NCBI RefSeq assembly: GCF_026212465.1
Contig: NC_080049.1
Coordinates: 34,702,885-34,766,884 of the forward strand
Length of the DNA stretch: 64,000 nucleotides
Reading direction: 5' to 3'
Origin: Amaranthus tricolor
Lineage: Eukaryota > Streptophyta > Magnoliopsida > Caryophyllales > Amaranthaceae
Shown here in pieces: positions 12,701 to 23,070 of the stretch. The position numbers were made by a program, and so were the translations under genes. The notes beneath the pieces are model-generated. The model saw only the letters and a program-made list of their open reading frames with translations, was not told where the DNA came from and did no database searches. Position 1 is the stretch's first letter. Each line of letters begins with the position of its first letter.

Positions 12701-12704
12701 CTGA
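6779..12704 (+). CDS. LOX2: Linoleate 13S-lipoxygenase, chloroplast type 2 (LOX2-like)
   Basis: Non-haem iron dioxygenase that oxygenates linolenic/linoleic acid, feeding jasmonate and other oxylipins. Exons: 6779-7187, 8851-9131, 9608-9845, 9958-10272, 10375-10460, 10539-10646, 10836-11137, 11221-11487, 11954-12704. The sum is 2757 nt, exactly 918 aa plus stop, normal for plastid lipoxygenases. The N-terminus (residues 1 to about 60) is rich in Ser/Arg/Thr and poor in acids, as in a chloroplast transit peptide. A PLAT domain follows (about 80-230). The catalytic domain shows [17 protein letters not shown] and the iron ligands His579 and His584 (in LINHWLRTHA), His771 and Asn775 (in GQHAAINFG) and the terminal Ile918 (NSISI). 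Intron 1 carries a TRIM copy; intron 2 carries a SINE-like fragment. The frame is intact. Type-2 13-LOX is inferred from the transit peptide and overall similarity; regiospecificity was not proven. Confidence 0.95.
8501..8760 (+). mobile_element. TRIM-like miniature LTR retroelement, copy 2 (intron 1 of lipoxygenase)
   Basis: The terminal repeat 8501-8566 begins TGTTAGAGTTTATAACAT and ends TTGACA. It is followed by a decayed tRNA-Met primer site (ATTAGAAGCCAG), an internal region with ACGGGTTTAAATCTCAAACC, and a second, truncated terminal repeat in direct orientation (about 8704-8757, AGCTTAAGCTTTTGGTTGAG). Same family as 3366-3646 and 28752-28993. The right end stops about 90 bases before the exon 2 acceptor at 8851. 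Confidence 0.65.
9215..9316 (+). repeat. SINE-like fragment (Au-type) in lipoxygenase intron 2
   Basis: Contains AACCTCTTGGTTGTCGC, then GGGGTCAGGTTGCGTACATT, then CCCCAAATCCCG and CGCTTGATGATATTGGGG. These match, from memory, the 3' conserved block of the widespread plant Au-type SINE. The tRNA-like 5' part is not clearly present, so this is probably a truncated copy. Confidence 0.5.
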
Positions 12705-13354
12705 ACAGTGTATACTATAAAATTTTCTTACAGTAATATTCTTCTCATAAGATTTTTATGAGTTATTTAAGAATTTCGGATCTGAACCTTGTATGAAAAA
12801 AAAATAACAAAAGATAGTTGAAACCTTCAATTAGGTTATTTGAAGGAAAAGCTTGCAAACTTAATTTGCAATGACTAATCTCGCTGATGACAAATAGATT
12901 GGGCTTGGTTCTAGTCATAATCGAGCGATGCTTAGTTTGATATTTTATTAGTTGAGTGTTGGGGTGACAAACAAGTAAAATTTTACGAGTTTCGCACCAT
13001 ATTCATCCCAACTTGGGCGATATTAAAAGTCGTATGACATTTGTCAATTAACTTGCAAATCGGCCTTGGTATAAACACCAGTTAATTTTACCAATCTTCT
13101 ATGGATTGCTCTACTTCAATTCAGCATATTGTTCCATTGTCCATAGAGTTTTCAAGAAATTATATAAATGTTGCAGTTGACTAGCATATGCATTCACTTT
13201 GAACAAAATGAAAAATTAAGCTTACAACTAATAGGTTCAGCATAATATATACAAGTGGGAAGAAAATGAACAAGTTAAAACATTATTTAACTTGAACATG
13301 ATCTATGTACCCAACAAAGAAAAATTAAAGCATTTCACTCAAAAAAGTTTTAAT
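12705..13354. other. Spacer between convergent lipoxygenase and MAP65 genes
   Basis: Both genes end here, tail to tail, so it should hold two 3' UTRs. AT-rich; nothing else recognised. Confidence 0.6.
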
Positions 13355-16300
13355 TTATAAAGGTTTCAAACTTATGGCTCCCTTAAGATTTGTGCTTGGC
13401 AGTACAAAGCCAGCTCTCCTTTCCTCAAATGAGTACTCAATCTCATCAGCTGTGTCTCCTAGCAAATTATCAGCATAGAGTGGTTTTGGAGGAGCTGGTG
13501 TCATAGATGTTTGCATTGGAGCCGAAATTGTCAAAGGTGTTGAAGGTGGAGGGATCGACTTTACGTTTGGAGTGCGGTTTTCTTCATCTCCGGCAGGGAT
13601 CTTTTTTGTAGGAGTGGTGAATGGAGTGTTATTCAAGCTAACCACTTTCTGAGATGTCTCGTTTTTGGGAAGAGGTTTCTGAATGCTACTGTTGTGCATT
13701 ATGTTTTGATCATCAAAGAAATCTCCTGTTCCTCTTGTTGATGCCACCGAAGAAACAGGTGAGAAAGGTTTTCTTGCCGCTATAGGTTCAGATTCTCGAC
13801 CACCAAATGAGTAATTTTTGGCAGGGAGGTTTGTCGTGTCCAAAGCCCTTTTTACTGATTAGAATAAAAACAGATTATAACATTTGTAGTTAGAGGCTTA
13901 GAGCTTGGAAGTGGTATTAGCACAACAGAACGAATTAATGGCTCAAATAATGACAACTAACCATGAGCTTTTCCTGCTGTGCAATCATCCTTTTTGACAG
14001 AACGAGAATCGGGTGTTGCTCTAGTAGAGTGAGATGGATCACGCTTTGGTGTTTGAAGCATGTTGCCACCGAGAGAGTCCCTTCTGTTGTGTCCTCCTCC
14101 GCCTCCTCCCATAGACATTCTTCTGGAAGGATTCTTGGCACTCTTCATGGGGCTTGGTTTTGAGCCAAAAAGTGCCTCTTGTTCTGCCATCAGTTGCCCT
14201 TGAATTTTCTTCTGTTCCTGAAATCACAGAGAACATATATGTATGCCAAATTCAACCCCATGTTCAGGTTAATTGTAAAAATAGTTCACACTAAAGGAAT
14301 CAAACATTTATAATAAGACAGTTTCATACTCTCTGCCGTTTCTTTTCCAGCTCCTTTTCTTGTCGGTATATCATATACTCTTCAAGCATAGAAAGAAGAC
14401 GAACCTGGTTGACAATATGCCCAAGTCATGTTACAATCAAATGACATGAGAAGAAAACCAGTACAAATAATGGTATTAAGAATATCTATTCTGCAATATG
14501 TACTTACCCCATCATACAGAAACACAACGCCTTTTTCATTCTCCCAGTTTAGAGCTTTTGCAGCTAATGCCTCCACCATCCCTGTGAAAATCAAGGACAC
14601 ATACAAGTCTCTTTTAGATCATGAACACACAATGATCTCTCTAGAATGGTACAAGTAGAGGCACAAATCAGAATTTATAAGATGTGAAAGTCAACTGTAT
14701 TTGGACTTGACGTTGTACCAGTTCAGTAATGCTCTCTCTATAACGGTACATGTAGAGGCATAAACAGAAATTACAAAATGTGAAAAGGTCGACTATTTTT
14801 GCACATGACATGTACCAGTTGATATTACAAAATTTCGAAGTGTTGTTATATTAGAAAGTGTTGTGTCTTACCTGGAAGTTTGTTAACTAGTGTTCGGGCT
14901 TTTTCAGCACGCTTGAGGGTAAGATGAGCACCTCGTCCTGCATTGTATCGGTTTTCATCCTAAGGTGACAGTGAGATTTTTAGCTGAAGATTAAGACAAG
15001 GAATATGGGGTTTCCAACTTGAGAACAAGTTAAGCTTTAAAGCACTACCTGATTATACTGTTCAAGCCACTCTTCCTCCTGACATGCTGACTTCCACTTC
15101 TCGACTTTCTCCAGTATTTCTTTGCGACTAAATGCTTCTTCCTTGACATTGGAAACCTCCAGTTCAATTTGCTCAAGGACTGATGCAGGGTCCAAAGCTC
15201 CTAAATTATGGGGAAACAAACATTGAGCAGTCTAGATGAATTCAATAATACAAAACAAACCAACCTAGAATTATTAGTGATGTATTATAATTATAATTGT
15301 ACAGCCATGTGAAAACATGGAGTTGGCTAGGGAAATTCAAAATGTCCCAGCACCCGTTCAACCCGCTTGGATGCTAGCTGGGTTTGGGCAGAATATGTGG
15401 TCAAACTAGAAGCATATGCTGTGCTGTTATGGGTCACCTACTGCCATGAGTAGCTCAGGCAATGCAAAACAAAGTTATGACAGTGTAGAAAAACAAAATA
15501 CCAGATTCTATTGCTTCCATGAGATGTTCTGTTTCACAATTTGCTTCTGGAACTAAGTGTGATTTCCTGCAAATTTCTTCTAATTCAGTTCTTTTCTTCA
15601 GCACAAGCTCTTTCATCTTGCTTGATTTCAGCAACTCCAGTCTGGAAACTTCTGCCTCAACCTGCACAAGCCATTTTCACGATTACATGAAATTTCCTTA
15701 ATAATTTTCTTCCTACAAACACAGAAGAATTAATGACTAGTAGTTTAAAGGTCCGCTGCAGCTCACATGTTTTATGCAGTCTGCAGAAAGAACATTAGGT
15801 TCAGTTATCTCGTCTTCAGATGCAGCAATATTACATGTGACATTTTGAAATTCTTGTTGCTCCTCCAAAGGTGTATCCATTAGATTCCAAAGCTCCAATA
15901 ACATTGTTGCAAGATCTTGGAGCTGCAAGTTGAAACACAAAAAGTACATAAAGATGTAAATAAGAGATAGGAACTAAATGAAAGTATTATTAGATAATAT
16001 TCTATCTACCCTCTGCATTCTCTGAAGCTTAAGCTCTCGCAATTTTAATATTGCAGACTCCAGCTGCTTAAGTGTATCAGTACTTATGCTACGCGATTCT
16101 TCAGAAGCGACTAAGCTTGGGTGAAGTTCCCTAACAGTTTCCTTAGAATCCAAGCCAAGGACAGCACACAATGAACACAAAATGTTCAAGTGTTCCATTA
16201 CTCGTTTCAGGCGATCACTCTGCAAGTTGAAAGATTGGAATAGATTATTAGAAGTATAAACTTCAGTTTCAGATACAAAATAAAAGGATCAACAGCAAAT

Positions 16301-17405
16301 AAAGTCAAATGTACCTTCTCTTGTTGTAGAGATTGCAGATGGTTTTGCAATTCTTCAAGCCTTCTTAAGGACAGGTCATTTTCATCCACAACAGCCATAG
16401 AGCTATCATAGACTACTGATCCATATAATTCAGTGGCCACCTTTTGGATTTGTCCTATGACATCTAGGAATTGACTTCTCCTTTCTATTTTACTTTTTCG
16501 CATCTCTTCAAGCTGCGGGAGAATGGCGTTGAGCTCTTCCTTAAGACTTCCGAATTTTTGGTCAGCCTGCAATGTTTAGTTCAATTGGTTCAAAACTGAT
16601 AATTAGCAAGTAAAACAGCCTGGAGCAAATCGATTTGCGCCATGTTTTCGACATTGATTATCAGTTGCCAGTGGCAGTGTTTTAACTAAAAGCAAATTGT
16701 TGATCAAGATTTTTTACTACAAGGAATCTATATAGGTCACTGTATTGTGGAGTTGATTAAGAAGTCAGATTAAATTTCAGGCACATGATCTTAATCCTCT
16801 AGATTAAGATCATAAAAATCATTTGATTAGAAAAATCTACATGTAGCAGCATCTAATACACATTCAACTGGATATTATTTTTCATCCATCAGATATATAT
16901 TTCCGAAAACTATAAACCATATAAAGCCTAGAGAACTACAAATAGTCGTTTAGAAAACAATGATGACTTATCCAACCAACACCGTCCTTCAATTTAGCCA
17001 TTTATGATCTTACGGAGCCTAGAGGGCCGACTACTAGAACTTCTTACCTGCCTAATATGCAGTGGACGCTCTCCCAGTGCGGAACAGATGGCGGCTAGCT
17101 CTGCCTCTGAATCAGCAATAGCCTGACGTAGCTGAGCTCTGCAACGGTTTGCCTGATCAACTTTTCTTCTGTAAACTTCAAGGCACTCTTGCTCTAGTTC
17201 AAGTAACATCTTATCTCGAGAAGTTTCAGTTTCACCAACCTCATCCCATATTATCTAGATAGAATAACAAACAAAATCATTCATCTGTGCAACAAAGTCA
17301 TCTTTGCAATATTACTATTGGTTCATTCTTTACCTGAAGTTCATATAAAAGAGAACCACAAGTTGTTTCTAATTGAATAAGCGGATCACTTGGAACTATA
17401 GCCAT
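13355..17405 (-). CDS. MAP65-3: Microtubule-associated protein MAP65-3 / PLEIADE-like
   Basis: Plant homologue of Ase1/PRC1. MAP65-3 crosslinks antiparallel microtubules at the phragmoplast midzone during cytokinesis. Exons in gene order (- strand): 17405-17334, 17254-17048, 16566-16315, 16219-16010, 15922-15767, 15661-15502, 15200-15049, 14959-14872, 14581-14508, 14404-14330, 14217-13962, 13854-13355. The sum is 2202 nt, so 733 aa, slightly longer than known MAP65-3 proteins (about 700). Start [20 protein letters not shown] is the first ATG and matches the family. The N-terminal two thirds are coiled-coil dimerisation and spectrin-like repeats. The conserved microtubule-binding block includes [20 protein letters not shown] and [13 protein letters not shown] basic Ser/Pro-rich tail follows, with [20 protein letters not shown] and the family-typical [15 protein letters not shown]. 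Serines and threonines before proline in the tail suggest CDK/MAPK control (inference). Confidence 0.93.
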
Positions 17406-17428
17406 CTTAACCCACCACAAAGTACACT

Positions 17429-17949
17429 GCAACAATGCCAAGGAGACGATCAATCAAAGTTGCATTTAGTGAAATAACAAGATATCAAATTTGTGCTTTT
17501 ATTTCCAATTAATAACTAATTTGGGGAAGATGTCACTTTTGTGTCCCGCTCTAGTTTCTAAAATTAGAAATATTAACATGGTTTGTGTTCAGTATAATGC
17601 TAAGTACGCATTTCTTCACACTCTAGTGAGTCAGGTAACTCGATCCTTCAGAATTCCCAAATTCGAAAAATGAATTAAAGATACCACGGAAAAGAAACAG
17701 AACTTTAGCACCAAAAAAAAAGGTTAAAAAGAGCAAACAATTTCAATATCCAACTCAATAAACGAGTTAATCTTCTCTTACACCAATTTGAAAGCCTAGG
17801 AATCCAAAAACTACATTCTAACACAAACAACTCCATTTTCATGGAGATGATAAATTAGGGTTTACTAAATCAAAAGTTTGAATTTCACTTGATCGACTTA
17901 ATATTGCAGCAAAGTAAACTAAAAAGAATGGAAAGAAATGAAGACATAC
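17429..17949 (-). other. Probable 5'UTR intron of the MAP65-3-like gene
   Basis: On the minus strand a strong donor (CTGAAAG/GTATGTC) ends at 17950 and an acceptor (CATTGTTGCAG/TGTACT) lies at 17429, just upstream of the start codon at 17405. The leader exon would be about 17950-18090. No transcript data; inferred from splice-site quality. Confidence 0.5.
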
Positions 17950-18079
17950 CTTTCAGAAAAGAGTTGGCAGACAGCTGAATTAAATGTGAGAGTAGAGACT
18001 CAAGATGATCAGATAACGGAAGTTAGAGAGAAACAGACGACGATGAATAAGAAAGAGATTCAGAGAGATTTTGAAATTT

Positions 18080-18090
18080 CGACCGTTGAA
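18080..18090 (-). promoter_or_regulatory. MSA-like (mitosis-specific activator) element upstream of MAP65-3
   Basis: Minus-strand TTCAACGGTCG matches 9 of 11 positions of the MSA consensus YCYAACGGYYA, which MYB3R factors bind in G2/M genes including phragmoplast genes. It lies near the inferred transcription start. A second bare AACGG core is at 18015-18019 on the plus strand. The AACGG core is short and can occur by chance. Confidence 0.4.
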
Positions 18091-18171
18091 GGGGAGAGGA
18101 TAGTGAGTCCAGTATATTTTACGAGCAAATCATCATTACGCTAACCTATTAATAGTTTGATTAAAAGCAGC

Positions 18172-18364
18172 AAAATTTGCAAAGAAACACTTTATAAAAT
18201 CAGTTTTTTGTAAAAAAAATATCTTTTAAAATTTTTTTAACTGATTTAAGGTGTTTTTTTTAATAAAAAGTCTCTTAAAAGGTGTTTTTATACAAAAAAA
18301 AGTATTTTAAAAGGTGTTTTTTTACAAAAAACTGATTTTATAAGGTGTTTTTTTTGCAAATTTT
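18172..18364. repeat. Foldback MITE with AAAATTTGCAAA ends
   Basis: A long inverted repeat: the left arm (AAAATTTGCAAAGAAACAC, then TTTATAAAATCAGTTTTTTG) is mirrored on the right by CAAAAAACTGATTTTATAAG and TTTTTTGCAAATTTT. About 193 bp, non-coding. The same terminal sequence occurs at 22957-23070, beyond the Mutator-like element. Confidence 0.65.
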
Positions 18365-18658
18365 CCTTAAAATTATTATCTATTTGACTGATTGTCATTC
18401 TTTTGCAGATGTGTATAAAATTTTTATTAATGAATTATTAGGTTCTTTTAAAAAAAACCCATAAATAGTAACTATTTTTTAATGATTGTATTTGATTGTA
18501 CTTATCATTAAAATTTACTATTTTAAAGTCTGACATACTAAAATATTATGAAACAAATTTATACAAGACTTTTCAATATCATACAACAATATAATAAACT
18601 AATAAAGGAAAATTTTAAATGGAGATTTTATAGACTTTTCTCAAATAAAGTATAACAG

Positions 18659-18667
18659 GTTAAAGTA
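18659..18667. repeat. Left target-site duplication of the Mutator-like element
   Basis: GTTAAAGTA, identical to 22342-22350 on the other side of the element. Confidence 0.88.
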
Positions 18668-18793
18668 GAGTCTATTCCCAATCTATGGCCAAAATAAAAA
18701 AAAATTCCCACTTTCCTTAAAATGGGAAAGTATTTCCAAGTTTACCGTCCATGTAGGATTGCTTTGAGAAAATTTTTTTTTTTTTTTTTTAAT

Positions 18794-18943
18794 AAAACCG
18801 CTACATGAAATGGCGGTTTTATTCATGCATCTGAAGTAAAACGCCATCTGAGATGGCGGTTTGGTTAAGTGAATTTTTTAAAAAAAAAAAAAAAAAAAAA
18901 AAATTTAATATGTGGAGTAAACTGCCACTTGAAGTGGCGGTTT
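18794..18943. repeat. Left subterminal palindrome cluster (3 copies)
   Basis: Three palindromes of about 25-27 bp at 18794-18820, 18838-18864 and 18919-18943. They follow the pattern AAACCGCCA-(6 to 8 nt)-TGGCGGTTT with small variations (for example ACCGCTACATGAAATGGCGG). The second and third are separated by a poly-A stretch. They lie just inside the left terminal inverted repeat and before the PMD gene. Confidence 0.85.
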
Positions 18944-19686
18944 GGTATCAATACAAAACAGCAGCTTCCTTCGACATTTTTCACAATTCATTTTGCTCTT
19001 CTTGCTTCTTGCCGGTATAACCCTAAAAAAAAAATTCTTCACTCTCATTTACTTTAAATTTACAATTACTCTCATTCCACTAAACTAATCAACTACATTC
19101 CCATCTTCTCCTTGTGTACTAGTTTATTTTCATCCTCATTTAAGGTATGAATAAAACCCTAATTTTTGTTCAATATGCAAATTGTTTATTTTGTTCATTA
19201 TTGTTTTGAATTGAAGTTATAAAAACGTTAAATGTTTGTTACATTCTATTGTTTTCATGATTTATGCTTACGTTTTACACATTTGTAGTTGAATTTTAGG
19301 ATTAGTTTTGTATGCATATAAAGTGTTTGATGAAATGCTTCAATGAAAGTTTATTACTTTGTAGGGTTAGTTTAATGGTTTTTGTATATATTCATGCTAT
19401 TTTTAGCTTTTATATTTGAAATGAACCTTATAATAAGTGTTCTAATACCTTAGTATCACAAATTCTTGTATTCAAATTTACACTTCCCGTTATAGTGTAT
19501 TGGGGTGAGGAAGTCATGATATTGGTTGCAAATTGGTAGCAAATTGGTAGAGATATCACATGAAAGATCATTATCCCATTAAAAAACATGTTGAATTGGT
19601 TGCAAATTTGGATAATGCGAGGGAAGTCATGATATTTTTATGATTTTTATAACACTTATGGCGATGAAAAACACGTAACAGCGATT

Positions 19687-21849
19687 ATGGCGATGCCGGG
19701 CCCAGTTGATCCATCAGTGCTTACGCTTCAGGCGACACACAGGAGCGTAGCTGCGTGGGAGGGCTCCACTGCCCAATTGGTTACTCGTCAGCACTACCAG
19801 GCGAGTACGTTACGGTGGGAGGTGGATGACAGGGTATTAGACGTAGTCGAGCTAGTTGGTTTTAGATACATTCACCGGTTGTTGGGCGGGGGTTTAGAGC
19901 TCGATCGAGCACTTATCACTGCATTGGTGGAGAGGTGGAGGCCGGAGACACATACCTTCCACCTCACAGTTGGCGAGGCAACGATCACGTTGCAAGATGT
20001 GGCAGTTATCATGGGACTGCCGGTTGAAGGACAAGCAGTCATTGGTCATGGGGAGGGAAATTGGCCAGCATTAGTACATGAGCTGCTAGGGGTTTGGCCG
20101 GAAAACCCTCAAGACCCCTCACAGCCGAAGATCATCGTTGGATCGTCATTGAAGCTGACTTGGCTTCGACAGCATTTTAGCGCGCTTGAGGATGATGCAG
20201 ATGATGTGACGGTTGACAGACATGCCCGAGCTTACATTTTGTACCTGTTTGGATGCATCTTGTTTCCGGACAAGAGCGGCGACTCGGTACAGTTGATCTA
20301 TCTCCCTCTACTGGGAGACTTGGAGCGCGTAGATGAGTACAGTTGGGGAAGTGCTACCCTAGCGTATCTGTATCGTAACTTTATGTCGAGCATCTCGTAA
20401 GGGTGCCAAGGACATGGGTGGATGCTTGATGTTGTTACAGATATGGTCATGGGAGCACATTCATATAGGGAGGCCCATTATTCGGACGGTTCGACCGGAT
20501 GGGCAACATGATCAGGAAGATGACGCGGATGATTTTGAACCGATATTAGGGTCACAGCATCGGCGCGGGATGGATCCTTTGGCATTAAGGTAGCAACACT
20601 CAATTCACTATTCAAATTCATAATTTCACTATTTTATGATAGATGAAAATGTTTATTTGTTTACAGCTGGCTTCGCGTATATCTTTCGAGATCCCACTCC
20701 CCACATACTCTCGTCTACTACAGGGACGCACTAGATCGACAACGGGACGAGCAGGTTAGTAACATTTACTATTTGTATTAGTTATGAATAAATTGTATAC
20801 ATTACTAAGCATATTGATTTCTATTACAGATGACATGGCAGCCTTACACAGCGGCTAAGATGGAAGCTCTACCGCACATATGTACATCGGGCCACGAGAT
20901 TTGGAGATCGCGTTGTCCTCTTATTTGCTTTGACATCGTCGAGCTACATCTCCCGGATCGTGTCATGCGTCAATTCGGTTTGGAGCAGGTAATTCCGCAA
21001 GCCTGTGACACCCAACGTCAACTACATGCGATCGATCGGAGGACTGGGGACAAGAACTACCTCGTACGACATAGATCGCATGTAGATGCGTGGAACGACC
21101 GAGCATCTACATTGGTTGGAGGAGATAACTTCACAGGTCATAGCTCTGCTATGTACATGAGTTGGTACAGGCGCATCTCCATATTACGCCTAACGAACAT
21201 CGCATTTGCGCAGCCAGGATCACATTACCATCCGACATCTACGTTACTGGTACATTTTCTTTCAACACTCATAACAAATAGTAATAGTTTTAAGTAACTG
21301 TTTTAACAATATAATGATAACAAACAGGCTGAGCGCATCCAATCGGTGTTGATACAATGTAATGACACGATTCAAGGGGCCGCTACATCGCCAGTTGACG
21401 TGGGCTATCGGCTATGTTCTCAGACCTTAGGCTCCATTAATGCGTCGTTGACCGATGCATTGAGTCAAGCGGGTTATGAGTACCTCATACCGACTCCACC
21501 CGTCATTGGCGACGTAGATGACACATTCCACACTCCTTCTCCAAGGAGTTCAGCCCATCGAGGTAGCTCTTCCGGAGGATCCAGTTCTCGGTCCACAAGA
21601 GGCCGCCAGCGTTCATCTACTCAGGGTCGGTCTTCCAGATCGCCATCGACATCCGCTACTATGTCGCCGTTCGTTCCCCCGTCTTCCATCAACACTCCTC
21701 CGCCACATCCATCGCCTCCGCAAAGGATTATCACATATCAGCGTGCTAGTCAACGACGAGCTCCTACTCTTAATGTCATTGCGGAGGTTGACGAGTTCAC
21801 ACCATCATCATCCACCGGTGCGCAAAACAAAAGGGGCCGGGGGTTGTAG
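19687..21849 (+). pseudogene. Plant mobile domain (PMD/MAIN-like) gene inside the Mutator-like element, frameshifted
   Basis: Encodes a PMD protein, the family of Arabidopsis MAIN/MAIL1 and of many transposon-borne copies; the cellular MAIN-like proteins act in silencing and genome stability. Exons: 19687-20589, 20667-20754, 20830-21249, 21328-21849, all with GT..AG borders. The PMD signature is clear: HRLLGGGLELDRALITALVERW, with FHLTVGEATITLQDVAVIMGLPV directly after it, then DKSGDSVQLIYLPLLGDL and YSWGSATLAYLYR. At about 20380-20383 an extra T (CTTTATG) shifts the frame and gives TAA at 20398. One base off, the reading resumes with the expected CRASRKGAKDMGGC and continues to the end. The C-terminal about 120 aa are Ser/Pro/Arg-rich and end KRGRGL. 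The single indel may be a true disabling mutation or a sequence error. Confidence 0.85.
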
Positions 21850-22090
21850 TTTAACAAACTTTGTATATTCTTATATTATTTTAACTTCTTGTATATTCTT
21901 GTATGATTTTAACTTTGTATGTTCATGATTGTAATATATCTTCGCATTATTTTCATAATTAATTTTTTCAAATCAAGCTGGTTCGTAATTGATTAATATG
22001 GAATAGATGGTATTGAACTAGTTTAATGCAGGTTACGTTCACTATTTAGGGAAAATGAAAGAAAAAAAAATATTGTTGCAGGCCACCAGC

Positions 22091-22222
22091 AAACCGCCAC
22101 ATGAAGTGGCGGTTTACCAGGGATCAAACCGCCACATGAGATGGCGGTTTGCCTTGACCAAACCGCCACTTCATGTGGCGTTTTTGTGCTTTATGTAAAC
22201 CGCCATTTCAAGTGGCGGTTTG
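22091..22222. repeat. Right subterminal palindrome cluster (4 copies)
   Basis: Four palindromes at 22091-22115, 22126-22150, 22160-22185 and 22198-22222. All follow AAACCGCCA-(6 to 8 nt)-TGGCGGTTT; the third has one arm shortened (GTGGCGTTTTT). They are spaced about 33-38 bp start to start, just inside the right terminal inverted repeat. The left cluster carries the same sequence family. Confidence 0.88.
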
Positions 22223-22341
22223 GTCTGAAAAAAAAAAAAAAAAAAGACTTTTCCACGTGGACGGTATTCTGGGAAATTCTTTCCCAAATTAGGTAAAGTG
22301 GGAAATTTTTTTTTTTTAAACATTATTTAGGGAAATGACTC

Positions 22342-22350
22342 GTTAAAGTA
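22342..22350. repeat. Right target-site duplication of the Mutator-like element
   Basis: GTTAAAGTA, identical to 18659-18667; it directly abuts the terminal GACTC of the element. Confidence 0.88.
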
Positions 22351-22579
22351 TAATTGCTTGACATTTAAAAAATTCTATTATATGAGCAAGAGGCAGAGTG
22401 TATGAAGATGATGTTATTATGATAACGACAGTCATGATAATAAAATTGTGATTGTGAAATGTTTTTTTGGTGTAGATTAAAAGTAGAAAGTATAATACTT
22501 AATATATTCGTACATTAGACGATTATATATTTAGTTTTAGATAAATATTTATTAGATTTTTTGATTGTTGGTAATAAAT

Positions 22580-22890
22580 AGGGTATGTTTGAAAAATGAC
22601 TTTTGAACAATTTTTTAATTGTGATTTTTTACTTTTTAATTGATCTAACATCTAATAAATATAATAAACAACTTTTAAAAATCGTTTTTAAGTTAATACT
22701 AGAAAGTTGTTTTTGCTAGCTTCTCTTTCGCTTTTGGCATTTTGTGTAACTTTTCTCAAATAAAAAAACCAATTTCTAACAATTAATTTATACCAAATAT
22801 TTTTTTCATAGTTTACCAACAGCTACAATTAATCATCAAACAAGTCAATTGAATATTTGAATCAATCAATAATCTATCACCAAATACCCC
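22580..22890. repeat. hAT-like MITE remnant
   Basis: Left end AGGGTATGTTTGAAAAATG; right end CACCAAATACCCC, which read on the complement is GGGGTATTTGGTG. About 311 bp, non-coding, AT-rich interior. The arms are short and imperfect. Confidence 0.45.
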
Positions 22891-22956
22891 AATAATAATG
22901 AAAATGAGCAGTAAAATTGAAATTATTAGGTTAATTTATTCTTAATATAAATATGG

Positions 22957-23070
22957 GAAATTTGCAAAGAAACATCTTTTAAAACCCGTTTTTTGTAAAG
23001 AAACACCTTTTATAATTTTTTTGTAAAAAAACACCTTTTAAGACACTTTTTTTTAAAATAGACACCTTAA
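22957..23070 (+). repeat. Repeat end related to the MITE at 18172-18364
   Basis: GAAATTTGCAAAGAAACA followed by repeated AACACCTTTTA motifs matches the arm of the 18.2-kb MITE. No mirrored right end is seen nearby, so it may be one terminus of a larger, eroded element whose interior starts with the leader-like sequence at 23180-23300. Confidence 0.4.

Larger units (their letters stand above)
18668..22341 (+). mobile_element. Mutator-like element carrying a plant-mobile-domain gene
   Basis: 3674 bp flanked by a perfect 9-bp direct repeat GTTAAAGTA (18659-18667 and 22342-22350), the hallmark of Mutator-superfamily insertion. The terminal inverted repeats are about 110 bp at roughly 75% identity. 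They start GAGTCTATTCCCAATC on the left and GAGTCATTTCCCTAAA on the complement of the right end, and share blocks TTCCCACTTT, TGGGAAAG and ACCGTCCA. Next inward on each side come a poly-T/poly-A tract and a cluster of about 25-bp palindromes. The only gene inside is a four-exon PMD gene (19687-21849); no MURA-type transposase is present, so the element would need a transposase supplied in trans. The insertion is well bounded, hence fairly recent, but the cargo gene has a frameshift. Confidence 0.88.

Noticed and set aside
6779..12704. Suspected loss of a lipoxygenase iron ligand (Gln in RQLSQMH)
   Set aside because: The iron-binding histidines are those in LINHWLRTHA (His579 and His584), which are intact; RQLS at the later position is usual for type-2 enzymes.
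13957..14236. Several overlapping short ORFs on both strands
   Set aside because: All are shadows of MAP65 exon 11, which is fixed by splice sites and conserved residues.
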